Shown: positions 15,712 through 21,801 of the stretch, one piece after another | Position numbering within the stretch: position 1 is the first letter of the stretch | Layout: the number at the start of each line of letters is the position of its first letter | Assembly (NCBI GenBank): GCA_017428565.1 | Contig: JAFRQP010000049.1 | Span: 1 to 38,985, forward strand | Direction: 5' to 3' | Origin: Oscillospiraceae bacterium | GTDB lineage: Bacteria > Bacillota > Clostridia > Oscillospirales > Oscillospiraceae | Length of the DNA stretch: 38,985 nt | Position numbers and translations under genes: made by a program | Notes under the pieces: generated by a model | Told to the model about the DNA's origin: nothing | Database searches by the model: none | What the model saw: only the letters and a program-made list of their open reading frames with translations

Positions 15712-15954
15712 GTGAATCGCAAGAGCCTTTGGATCCTTTTGGCTCTGCTTGCAGTTGCGGCGGTCATTCTTTTGACCGCCCTGCTGCATAGCGGGGGACC
15801 CGAAACGAGTGATCCGGAAGCGCCGGATCTTGCAGAGACAAGCTTGGACGAGACCGATGAGGTCGATGACCAGGAGACGGAGTACCGCACCAGGATTGAT
15901 CCCGCGACGGGATTGGAACTGGAAGAGGATGAGCTCCCCATCATGGCGGCGTAA
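15712..15954 (+). CDS. Small single-pass membrane protein ending EDELPIMAA
   Basis: An 80-aa protein starting at GTG 15712, three bases after the stop of the 33-aa peptide and without a ribosome site of its own, so translation is probably coupled. Residues 1-24 (NRKSLWILLALLAVAAVILL) form a signal anchor clearly homologous to that of the 127-aa protein at 14782. The remaining ~50 residues are acidic (SLDETDEVDDQETEYRTRID...) and end LEEDELPIMAA. It is a shorter paralogue of the same two-ended design. No enzymatic motif is seen. It probably sits in the membrane with its tail outside; its function is unknown. Confidence 0.7.
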   Translation: MNRKSLWILLALLAVAAVILLTALLHSGGPETSDPEAPDLAETSLDETDEVDDQETEYRTRIDPATGLELEEDELPIMAA

Positions 15955-15962
15955 AAAATAGG

Positions 15963-15980
15963 ATCCCTTTTCCAAGGGAT
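15963..15980 (+). terminator. Small hairpin after the 80-aa gene
   Basis: ATCCCTT-TTCC-AAGGGAT, 7-bp stem just past the stop. It lacks a strong U-run and precedes a better terminator. Confidence 0.4.
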
Positions 15981-16011
15981 TACTGCGCCCAAAAATCAAA
16001 TGACAATCCGG

Positions 16012-16039
16012 ACCGCCCGATTCATCGGGCGGTTTTTTC
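16012..16039 (+). terminator. Rho-independent terminator of the peptide operon
   Basis: 10-bp stem ACCGCCCGAT (16012-16021) with 16024-16033, followed by TTTTTT. Confidence 0.85.
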
Positions 16040-16124
16040 TGCCTTGCAGCAGGCTGGCTGTCCCTTTTGGCCCGGAGGGCCGCGAAGAAGCCGCCGTTTC
16101 CTCGCCTGCGCCTTTCGGTTTGCC

Positions 16125-16153
16125 TTGATTTCCCGCAGGGAATGCTTTATACT
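16125..16153 (+). promoter_or_regulatory. Sigma-A promoter for the D-2-hydroxyacid dehydrogenase
   Basis: TTGATT (16125-16130), a 17-base spacer and TATACT (16148-16153). Confidence 0.7.
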
Positions 16154-16200
16154 GATTTACGCTGGAAGAGAAAAGTATCGCGAGAAAGGAGCCATTTCCC

Positions 16201-17160
16201 ATGAAAACTGTTCTGCTCAATCTGGCGCTGGAAGAGCGCCATAAACAGAAGCTGGAGGCGGCTGCGCCGGGCTGCCGTTTCGTCTGCGCGCCCAGCGGGG
16301 TGCTGACCCGGGAGATGGCCCGGGATGCGGAGATCATCGTCGGCTTCCCGCCGGCGGACTGGATCGCCGGCTCGCCGAAGCTGGAATGGCTGCAGCTGTT
16401 CTCCGCCGGCGCCGACGCCTATCTGAAGCCAGGCATCCTTGCCCCCGGCGTAAAGCTCACCAACGCCACCGGCGCTTACGGCAAGGCGGTCTCGGAGCAC
16501 GGTCTGGCCCTGACCCTGACGCTGATGAAGAAGCTCCACACCTACCGGGATTTTCAGCGTCAGCACGCCTGGAAGGACGCCGGCCCCGTCACCTCCCTGA
16601 CCGACGCCACCGTGCTGGTGGTGGGCCTGGGAGACATCGGGCTCAACTATGCCCGCATGGCCAAGGCCCTGGGTGCGCCCCGGGTCATCGGAGTGAAGCG
16701 CCGCCCGGGAGAGCGTCCCGACTATGTGGACGAGCTCTGCCTTACCGCGGAGCTGGACCGGGTGCTGCCGGAGGCGGACGTGATCTTCTCGATCCTGCCC
16801 GGCACGCCGGACACCGTCCATTTCTTCACCGCCCAGCGCTTTGCCGCCATGAAACCCACCGCGATTTTCGTCAACTGCGGCCGGGGCAGCGCCGTGGAGA
16901 CCCAGGTGCTGATCGACGCCCTGCGGCAGGGGCAGATCGCCGCCGCCGGCATCGACGTGGCCGAGGTGGAGCCCATCCCGGCGGAGAGCCCTCTCTGGGA
17001 TCTGGACAATCTCCTGATCACCTCCCATGTGGCGGGCAATTTCCACCTGCCGGACATCCTGGAGCAGGTGGTGAACATCACGGCGGAGAATCTGCGGCGC
17101 TATTTGGCCGGTCAGCCTCTGGAAAACGTGGTGGATTTCACCACGGGGTACAAGAAATAA
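16201..17160 (+). CDS. D-2-hydroxyacid dehydrogenase family protein
   Basis: A 319-aa NAD(P)-dependent oxidoreductase. The Rossmann loop is VLVVGLGDIGLNYARMAKAL (residues ~140-159). The catalytic set is visible as Arg in FVNCGRGSAVE (~235), Glu in DVAEVEPIP (~258) and His in SHVAGNF (~282). The substrate domain starts EWLQLFSAGAD, the turn common in this family. AAAGGAG precedes the ATG. The gene has its own promoter and stands alone before nrdR. It should reduce a 2-keto acid to the D-hydroxy acid (or the reverse); glyoxylate/hydroxypyruvate and branched-chain types are possible, and the sequence does not decide. Confidence 0.9.
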   Translation: MKTVLLNLALEERHKQKLEAAAPGCRFVCAPSGVLTREMARDAEIIVGFPPADWIAGSPKLEWLQLFSAGADAYLKPGILAPGVKLTNATGAYGKAVSEHGLALTLTLMKKLHTYRDFQRQHAWKDAGPVTSLTDATVLVVGLGDIGLNYARMAKALGAPRVIGVKRRPGERPDYVDELCLTAELDRVLPEADVIFSILPGTPDTVHFFTAQRFAAMKPTAIFVNCGRGSAVETQVLIDALRQGQIAAAGIDVAEVEPIPAESPLWDLDNLLITSHVAGNFHLPDILEQVVNITAENLRRYLAGQPLENVVDFTTGYKK

Positions 17161-17181
17161 GCACTTTTTTGCAAAAAGCCG

Positions 17182-17210
17182 TGGAAAACCACAGCCCCTT
17201 GTGGTATACT
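17182..17210 (+). promoter_or_regulatory. Candidate promoter for nrdR
   Basis: TGGAAA (17182-17187), a 17-base spacer and TATACT (17205-17210) preceded by TGG (extended -10 character). The -10 lies inside the inverted repeat TGGTAT-ACTG-ATACCA (17202-17217), a possible operator. Confidence 0.5.
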
Positions 17211-17255
17211 GATACCAGTTTCCGCTTGGATTGCATGGGATAGGAGAGATCAGAC

Positions 17256-17714
17256 ATGAAGTGCCCCTTTTGCGCCTATACTGAGAGTAAAGTAATCGAT
17301 TCCCGCCCTGCCGAAGAGGGGGCGACCATCCGCCGCCGTCGGGAGTGCCTGGCCTGCCAGAAGCGCTTTACCACCTATGAGATCATCGAGCGCCTGCCCC
17401 TGGTGGTCGTGAAGAGGGACGGCAGCCGCCAGTCCTTCGACAAGGTCAAGCTCATCAACGGCATGGTTCGCGCCTGCGAGAAGCGGCCCGTCTCCCTCCA
17501 GACGCTGGAGCAGATCGCCGACGAGATCGAGCAGGAGCTGCAGAGCAATCTGGAGCGGGAGATCAGCACCGTCGCCATCGGCGAGATGGTGATGGCCCGC
17601 CTGAAGGATGTGGACGAGGTGGCCTATGTGCGTTTTGCCTCCGTCTACCGCAGCTTCAAGGACATCAACACCTTTATGGAGGAGCTCTCGAAGCTGCTCA
17701 CCGAAAAGCAATAA
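17256..17714 (+). CDS. nrdR: Transcriptional repressor NrdR
   Basis: A 152-aa ribonucleotide-reductase regulator. The zinc ribbon is CPFC...CLAC (residues 3-34) with [19 protein letters not shown], the classic NrdR signature. Residues ~50-140 form the ATP-cone that senses ATP/dATP ([16 protein letters not shown]). It represses nrd operons when dATP is high. Length and sequence are fully normal. Start ATG 17256 has ATAGGAGAG upstream. No nrd genes are in the window. It is monocistronic, ending at a hairpin shared with the convergent DUF4363 gene. Confidence 0.96.
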   Translation: MKCPFCAYTESKVIDSRPAEEGATIRRRRECLACQKRFTTYEIIERLPLVVVKRDGSRQSFDKVKLINGMVRACEKRPVSLQTLEQIADEIEQELQSNLEREISTVAIGEMVMARLKDVDEVAYVRFASVYRSFKDINTFMEELSKLLTEKQ

Positions 17715-17733
17715 GACCTGTGCAGGGAGAAGA

Positions 17734-17766
17734 GGACCCCGTCGCGACAGCGGCGGGATCCCCCTT
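17734..17766. terminator. Hairpin between nrdR and the convergent DUF4363 gene
   Basis: 12-bp stem with one mismatch (17734-17745 with 17750-17761, GACA loop). Flanks are pyrimidine-rich rather than a pure U-run, so termination strength is uncertain. Confidence 0.5.
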
Positions 17767-17768
17767 CC

Positions 17769-18146
17769 TCAGAAGATCGAACGGATGCTGGGGTGTTCCA
17801 TCTGCCCCAGCATTTCCAGGTGATAGCGCAGCAGACGCAGCGCGGCGGGCCAGGACGGGTCCCGCTGGCGAAGGGCCAGCTCCAGACCGGAGAAGGCGTC
17901 CTGCAGGGCGTCCAGATCCGGGTGCCGGAAGAGGGCCTGGGCATAGCTCCTGTGCCCGTTCCAGAGCCGGAGGCCCTCCTCCAGCGCCTCCAGCGCCGTG
18001 TCATAGTCGCCCGCCCCGGCGGCCTGCTCTGTGCGGAGGAGACTGCGCTCTACCGCGCCGATCAGCCGGTCCGTCGTCTGCAGATGCCGGAGCGTGAGGG
18101 CGATCAGCAGCAGCAACAGCGCCGCCGCGGCGGCCTCCCGTTTCAT
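17769..18146 (-). CDS. DUF4363-family small membrane-anchored protein
   Basis: A 125-aa protein with an N-terminal hydrophobic anchor (AAAAALLLLLIALTLRHL, residues ~5-22). A helical domain follows (TTDRLIGAVERSLLRTEQAA, EALEEGLRLWNGH...) of the kind called DUF4363. Its start overlaps the stop of the YetF-like gene by 4 bases (ATGA), so the two are translated in tandem. In Firmicutes DUF4363 and YetF/DUF421 proteins are regularly neighbours, which supports both calls. No catalytic motif is seen. It may be a partner subunit of the YetF membrane protein. Confidence 0.75.
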   Translation of the reverse strand: MKREAAAAALLLLLIALTLRHLQTTDRLIGAVERSLLRTEQAAGAGDYDTALEALEEGLRLWNGHRSYAQALFRHPDLDALQDAFSGLELALRQRDPSWPAALRLLRYHLEMLGQMEHPSIRSIF

Positions 18147-18823
18147 GGCCGTGCCTCCTTGGGGGCAAAAAAGACCCGGCCGGCGGCTGTCGCCGTCATG
18201 AGGAAGACCTGCTTTGGCGAGGCTGCGCCCCTGGACCGCAGCTGCCGGTCCAGCCAGCGCCGGTCATATCCCAGATGCCGGAGATTGGCCTCCAGCACCC
18301 GCCCGTCGCTGATGACGATGATGGGATAGCCCCCCTCGCCCGCGTCTGCCCCCAGCTGCGCGGCGGTGGCGGGGCGTTCTGCCGGGAAGAGGATCACATT
18401 CAGCTTCCCGTTGGTCTCCAGGACCGCGTATTCGATTTGGCTCGGATCGGTGACGGACTGGGCCCGCAGCTCCTGCATCAGCTCGTCCGGCGTGAAGCGG
18501 TTTTTTCGCATTTCCTGCTGCAGGATCCTGCCGCGGACGATCAGCAGGCTGGGCTTGCCGAAGATCAGACCCCGCAGGCGGATGCTTTTCATGCTGCAGC
18601 CGGCGATCAGCACCTCGCAGCAGAAGAGCACCAGGATGGGGATCAGCCCGTTGAGGAGCGGAATGCCCATATCCTGCAGCGGGTGGGCCGCCAGATCCGC
18701 GATCAGCGCCGCTACCACGAACTCCGACAGCTCCATCTCGCCCAGCTGCCGCTTGCCCAACAGACGCAGGATGAGCAGCAGGGAGAAATAGATGATCAGG
18801 GTCCGGATCAGAACGATAGCCAA
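18143..18823 (-). CDS. YetF/DUF421-family membrane protein
   Basis: A 226-aa protein with three N-terminal transmembrane helices (IRTLIIYFSLLLILRLLGKR, ADLAAHPLQDMGIPLLNGLI, ...LFCCEVLIAGC). The conserved GKRQLGEMELSEFVVA block, typical of the family, follows helix 1. The C-terminal cytoplasmic domain (~90-215) begins KPSLLIVRGRILQQEMRKNR and contains DELMQELRAQSVTD, also diagnostic. The role is poorly known; relatives have been linked to spore or envelope functions. It is first in a two-gene unit with the DUF4363 gene. AAAAGGGGGTGG precedes the ATG. It is divergent from the NagB-like gene. Confidence 0.9.
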   Translation of the reverse strand: MAIVLIRTLIIYFSLLLILRLLGKRQLGEMELSEFVVAALIADLAAHPLQDMGIPLLNGLIPILVLFCCEVLIAGCSMKSIRLRGLIFGKPSLLIVRGRILQQEMRKNRFTPDELMQELRAQSVTDPSQIEYAVLETNGKLNVILFPAERPATAAQLGADAGEGGYPIIVISDGRVLEANLRHLGYDRRWLDRQLRSRGAASPKQVFLMTATAAGRVFFAPKEARP

Positions 18824-18885
18824 GCTTCCACCCCCTTTTCTTCGTAGTATTGCCGCTTCGGCGGGATTTTATAGAGGTTTTTGCC

Positions 18886-19584
18886 ATGAAAACGATCATT
18901 CTCAGCCGGGAGGACTGCTGCCGGGAGGCCGCGGAGCAGATTCGCGCGCTGCTGGCAGAAAAGCCGGAGGCCGTGTTGGCCCTGGCGGCCGGGCGCACGA
19001 TGGAGCCCCTCTTCGGGGAGCTGGCGCGCCTGTGCGCGGCGGGAGAGCTGAGCCTGAAGAAGGCCCGCCTCTTTGCCGTGACCGAATTCGAGGACTGCCC
19101 TGTGGAGCTCAGCTGCCTCCGTCAGCTGGAGCAGAGTCTGGTGGAAAAGACGGATCTTTCCCCGGAAAACTGCCGCTTCCTGTCCGCGGAGACGGCTGAA
19201 GGCTATGAGGAGGCCATGCGCGCCGCGGGCGGCCTGGATCTGGCGGTGCTGGGCATCGGGGACAACGGCCACGTGGGCTATAACGAGCCCGCCACGCCCT
19301 TCGCTTCCCGCACCCACCGCCAGAAGCTCACCGATGCGACCCGCCGCCAGCTGGCGGAGCGCTTCGGCGGGGAGGAAAAGGTTCCCGCCTATGCCTGGAC
19401 CATGGGCGTCAAGACGCTGGTGGAGGCGCGGGAGATCTTTGTGCTGGCCTTCGGGGAAGAGAAGGCCCGGCCTGTCCACCAGATGCTCTACGCCCGGGAC
19501 GACAGCTATGTGCCCGCGGCCTTTCTGCAGCTTCCCCTGCAGGTGACGGTCTGGCTGGACCAGGCTGCCGCCGCCAAAATCTGA
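18886..19584 (+). CDS. NagB-like glucosamine-6-phosphate deaminase/isomerase with altered active site
   Basis: A 232-aa member of the NagB/6-phosphogluconolactonase fold. Start ATG 18886 has GAGG eight bases upstream; an upstream extension has no ribosome site. The core motif LGIGDNGHVGYNEPATPFAS and the SRTH / TMGVKTLVEAREI blocks match Bacillus-type NagB. Two usual features differ: the phosphate loop GGTP reads GRTM, and the N-x-D-E-Y motif that carries the proton-abstracting Asp reads AVTEFED, with Thr in the Asp place. It lies ahead of glmM and a GlmU-like acetyltransferase, so it probably works in amino-sugar metabolism. Whether it is an active deaminase, a biosynthetic isomerase or a sensor is open. 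Confidence 0.8.
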   Translation: MKTIILSREDCCREAAEQIRALLAEKPEAVLALAAGRTMEPLFGELARLCAAGELSLKKARLFAVTEFEDCPVELSCLRQLEQSLVEKTDLSPENCRFLSAETAEGYEEAMRAAGGLDLAVLGIGDNGHVGYNEPATPFASRTHRQKLTDATRRQLAERFGGEEKVPAYAWTMGVKTLVEAREIFVLAFGEEKARPVHQMLYARDDSYVPAAFLQLPLQVTVWLDQAAAAKI

Positions 19585-19637
19585 TATGTTCTTCCCCGGC
19601 GCGTCCGGGGAGCAAATGCATAGATGGGAGGATTTCC

Positions 19638-20987
19638 ATGGGTAAATATTTCGGGACCGACGGTTTTCGCGGAGAGGCCAACAAGGGCCTGACCGTCGAT
19701 CATGCTTTCCGCATCGGCCGCTGGCTGGGCTGGTACTACGGACAGAAGCACAAGGCCGTTGTGGTCATCGGCAAGGACACCCGCCGCTCCAGCTACATGT
19801 TTGAAAGCGCCCTCTGCGCGGGGATCACCGCCTCTGGGGCGGACGCCTTTCTGCTGCACGTCACCAGCACCCCCAGCGTCTCCTACATCACCCGGGTGGA
19901 CGATTTCGACTGCGGCATCATGATCTCCGCCAGCCACAATCCCTACTGCGACAACGGGATCAAGCTCATCAACTCCAACGGCGAGAAGATGGAGGAGTCG
20001 GTGCTGGAGGGGATCGAGGCCTTTCTGGACTCCGATGAGGAGCTGCCTCTTGCCACCGGCGCGGACATCGGCCAGACCGTGGACTACGCCGCCGGACGCA
20101 ACCGCTACATCGGCTATCTGATCTCCCTGGCCACCCGCTCCTACAAGCGCTACCGGGTGGGGCTGGACTGCGCCAACGGCAGCACCTGGATGATGGCCAA
20201 GAGCGTGTTTGACGCCCTGGGCGCCGACACTTATGTGATCGCCAACCGGCCCGACGGGCTGAACATCAACGTGGACTGCGGCTCCACCCACATCGAGAAT
20301 CTGCAGGAGCTGGTGCGGGAGAAGCACCTGGACATCGGCTTCGCCTTCGACGGCGACGCGGACCGCTGCCTGGCCGTGGACGAGAAGGGCCAGGTGGTCA
20401 ACGGCGACAAGATCATGTACGTCTGCGCCCGCTACATGCAGGAAAAGGGCAGCCTGGGGGACAGCAAGGTGGTCACCACCATCATGTCCAACATGGGCCT
20501 GTACAAGGCTCTGGACGCCCTGGGCATCGGCTATGAAAAGACCGCCGTGGGCGACAAGTATGTGGCGGAGAACATGCGCCAGAACGGGCATCTCCTGGGC
20601 GGCGAGCAGTCCGGCCACATTATCTTCAGCCGCTACGCCACCACCGGCGACGGCCTGCTCACCGCCATCAAGATCATGGAGGCGGTGATCGAGAGCAAGA
20701 TGAGCTTGTCGGAGCTGGCCTCCGGCATGCAGACCTATCCCCAGAAGCTCAAAAACGTGGTGGTCACCGACAAGGACGAGACCCTCAACTGCCCGGAGGT
20801 CCTGGCGGCCAAGGCCGCCGTGGAAGCGGAGCTGGGCGAGAACGGCCGGGTGGTGCTGCGCAAGAGCGGCACCGAGCCCCTGCTGCGGGTGATGGTGGAG
20901 GCCACGACCCAGGAGCTCTGCGAGGCCAAGTGCGACCAGATCATCGAGGCCATGCGCCTGGCCGGAAAGCTCATCAGGGTGAAGTGA
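19638..20987 (+). CDS. glmM: Phosphoglucosamine mutase GlmM
   Basis: A 449-aa alpha-D-phosphohexomutase that converts GlcN-6-P to GlcN-1-P for UDP-GlcNAc and peptidoglycan synthesis. All four signature loops are present: phosphoserine ISASHNPYCDNG (~residue 97), metal site FDGDADRC (~240), sugar loop GEQSGHI (~325) and phosphate loop RKSGTEPLLRVMVE (~410). It starts GKYFGTDGFRGEAN, which is diagnostic for GlmM over other mutases. GGGAGG precedes the ATG. It lies 53 bases after the NagB-like gene and one base before the GlmU-like gene, so the three form one pathway operon. Confidence 0.95.
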   Translation: MGKYFGTDGFRGEANKGLTVDHAFRIGRWLGWYYGQKHKAVVVIGKDTRRSSYMFESALCAGITASGADAFLLHVTSTPSVSYITRVDDFDCGIMISASHNPYCDNGIKLINSNGEKMEESVLEGIEAFLDSDEELPLATGADIGQTVDYAAGRNRYIGYLISLATRSYKRYRVGLDCANGSTWMMAKSVFDALGADTYVIANRPDGLNINVDCGSTHIENLQELVREKHLDIGFAFDGDADRCLAVDEKGQVVNGDKIMYVCARYMQEKGSLGDSKVVTTIMSNMGLYKALDALGIGYEKTAVGDKYVAENMRQNGHLLGGEQSGHIIFSRYATTGDGLLTAIKIMEAVIESKMSLSELASGMQTYPQKLKNVVVTDKDETLNCPEVLAAKAAVEAELGENGRVVLRKSGTEPLLRVMVEATTQELCEAKCDQIIEAMRLAGKLIRVK

Positions 20988-20988
20988 C

Positions 20989-21651
20989 ATGATCGAGATC
21001 GAAGAATTGCTGGATCTGAGCCATACCATCGCCGCGCCCCTGTTTGCGGACAAAACCTACCCCTGGGAGGCGCTGGAGGGCATCAAGGATTTCATCCTGG
21101 CCCTGGGGCCGACTCTGGACCCGGCGGAGTTCGACCATCCCGAGGAGGGCGTCTGGATCGCGAAGGACGCCAAAATCTTCCCCTCGGCCTACATCGGCGC
21201 CCCCTGCATCATCGACCATGAGGCTGAGGTGCGCCATTGCGCCTTCATTCGCGGCAGCGCCATCGTGGGCAAGGGGGCCGTGGTGGGCAACTCCGTGGAG
21301 CTCAAGAACGTGGTGCTCTTCGACAAGGTGCAGACGCCGCACTACAACTATGTGGGCGACTCCATCCTGGGCTATAAGGCCCACATGGGCGCGGGCTCCA
21401 TCACCTCCAATGTGAAGAGCGACAAGACCCTGGTGGTGGTCAAGGAGCCGGGAGAGCCCCATCCCACCGGACGCAAGAAGTTCGGCGCCATCCTGGGCGA
21501 CAATGTGGAGGTCGGCTGCAACAGCGTGCTGAACCCGGGCACCGTCGTGGGCCGCCGCAGCAATATCTATCCCACCTCCTGCGTCCGCGGCGTCATCCCG
21601 CCGGACAGCATCTATAAGGACAGGGAGCACATCGTGCGCAAGGAAGAGTAA
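20989..21651 (+). CDS. Left-handed beta-helix acyltransferase, GlmU C-terminal-like
   Basis: A 220-aa protein made mostly of hexapeptide repeats (AKIFPSAYIG, EAEVRHCAFIRGSAIVGKGA, VGNSVELKNVVL...). It aligns with the acetyltransferase half of GlmU: HYNYVGDSILGYKAHMGAGS then ITSNVKSDKT corresponds to the His-containing H-L-x-Y-x-G-D and G-A-G-T-I-T-x-N motifs. The uridylyltransferase half is absent, so this is a stand-alone domain. It starts one base after the glmM stop and is therefore coupled. It probably acetylates glucosamine-1-phosphate made by GlmM; the partner nucleotidyltransferase must be elsewhere. A terminator follows. Confidence 0.85.
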   Translation: MIEIEELLDLSHTIAAPLFADKTYPWEALEGIKDFILALGPTLDPAEFDHPEEGVWIAKDAKIFPSAYIGAPCIIDHEAEVRHCAFIRGSAIVGKGAVVGNSVELKNVVLFDKVQTPHYNYVGDSILGYKAHMGAGSITSNVKSDKTLVVVKEPGEPHPTGRKKFGAILGDNVEVGCNSVLNPGTVVGRRSNIYPTSCVRGVIPPDSIYKDREHIVRKEE

Positions 21652-21666
21652 ACAAGACGAACACAA

Positions 21667-21719
21667 GGGACGGGAGACGCGGCGCCGTGCAGGAAGCCGC
21701 CCTCCCGTCCCATGTTTTT
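21667..21719 (+). terminator. Terminator of the nagB-like/glmM/glmU-like operon
   Basis: 10-bp stem GGGACGGGAG (21667-21676) with CTCCCGTCCC (21702-21711) and a long loop, followed by ATG then T7. Confidence 0.75.
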
Positions 21720-21801
21720 TTCACCTTTTTTCACAGCTCCCGGATTTCTTTGCCCCCTTTCGACCGTCTGAAACGTATTCTGGTTGAAAGGGGTGTTTTT
21801 G

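Noticed and set aside
19506-21053. 515-codon minus-strand open frame
   Set aside because: Antisense shadow of glmM with low-complexity V/H/G-rich content.
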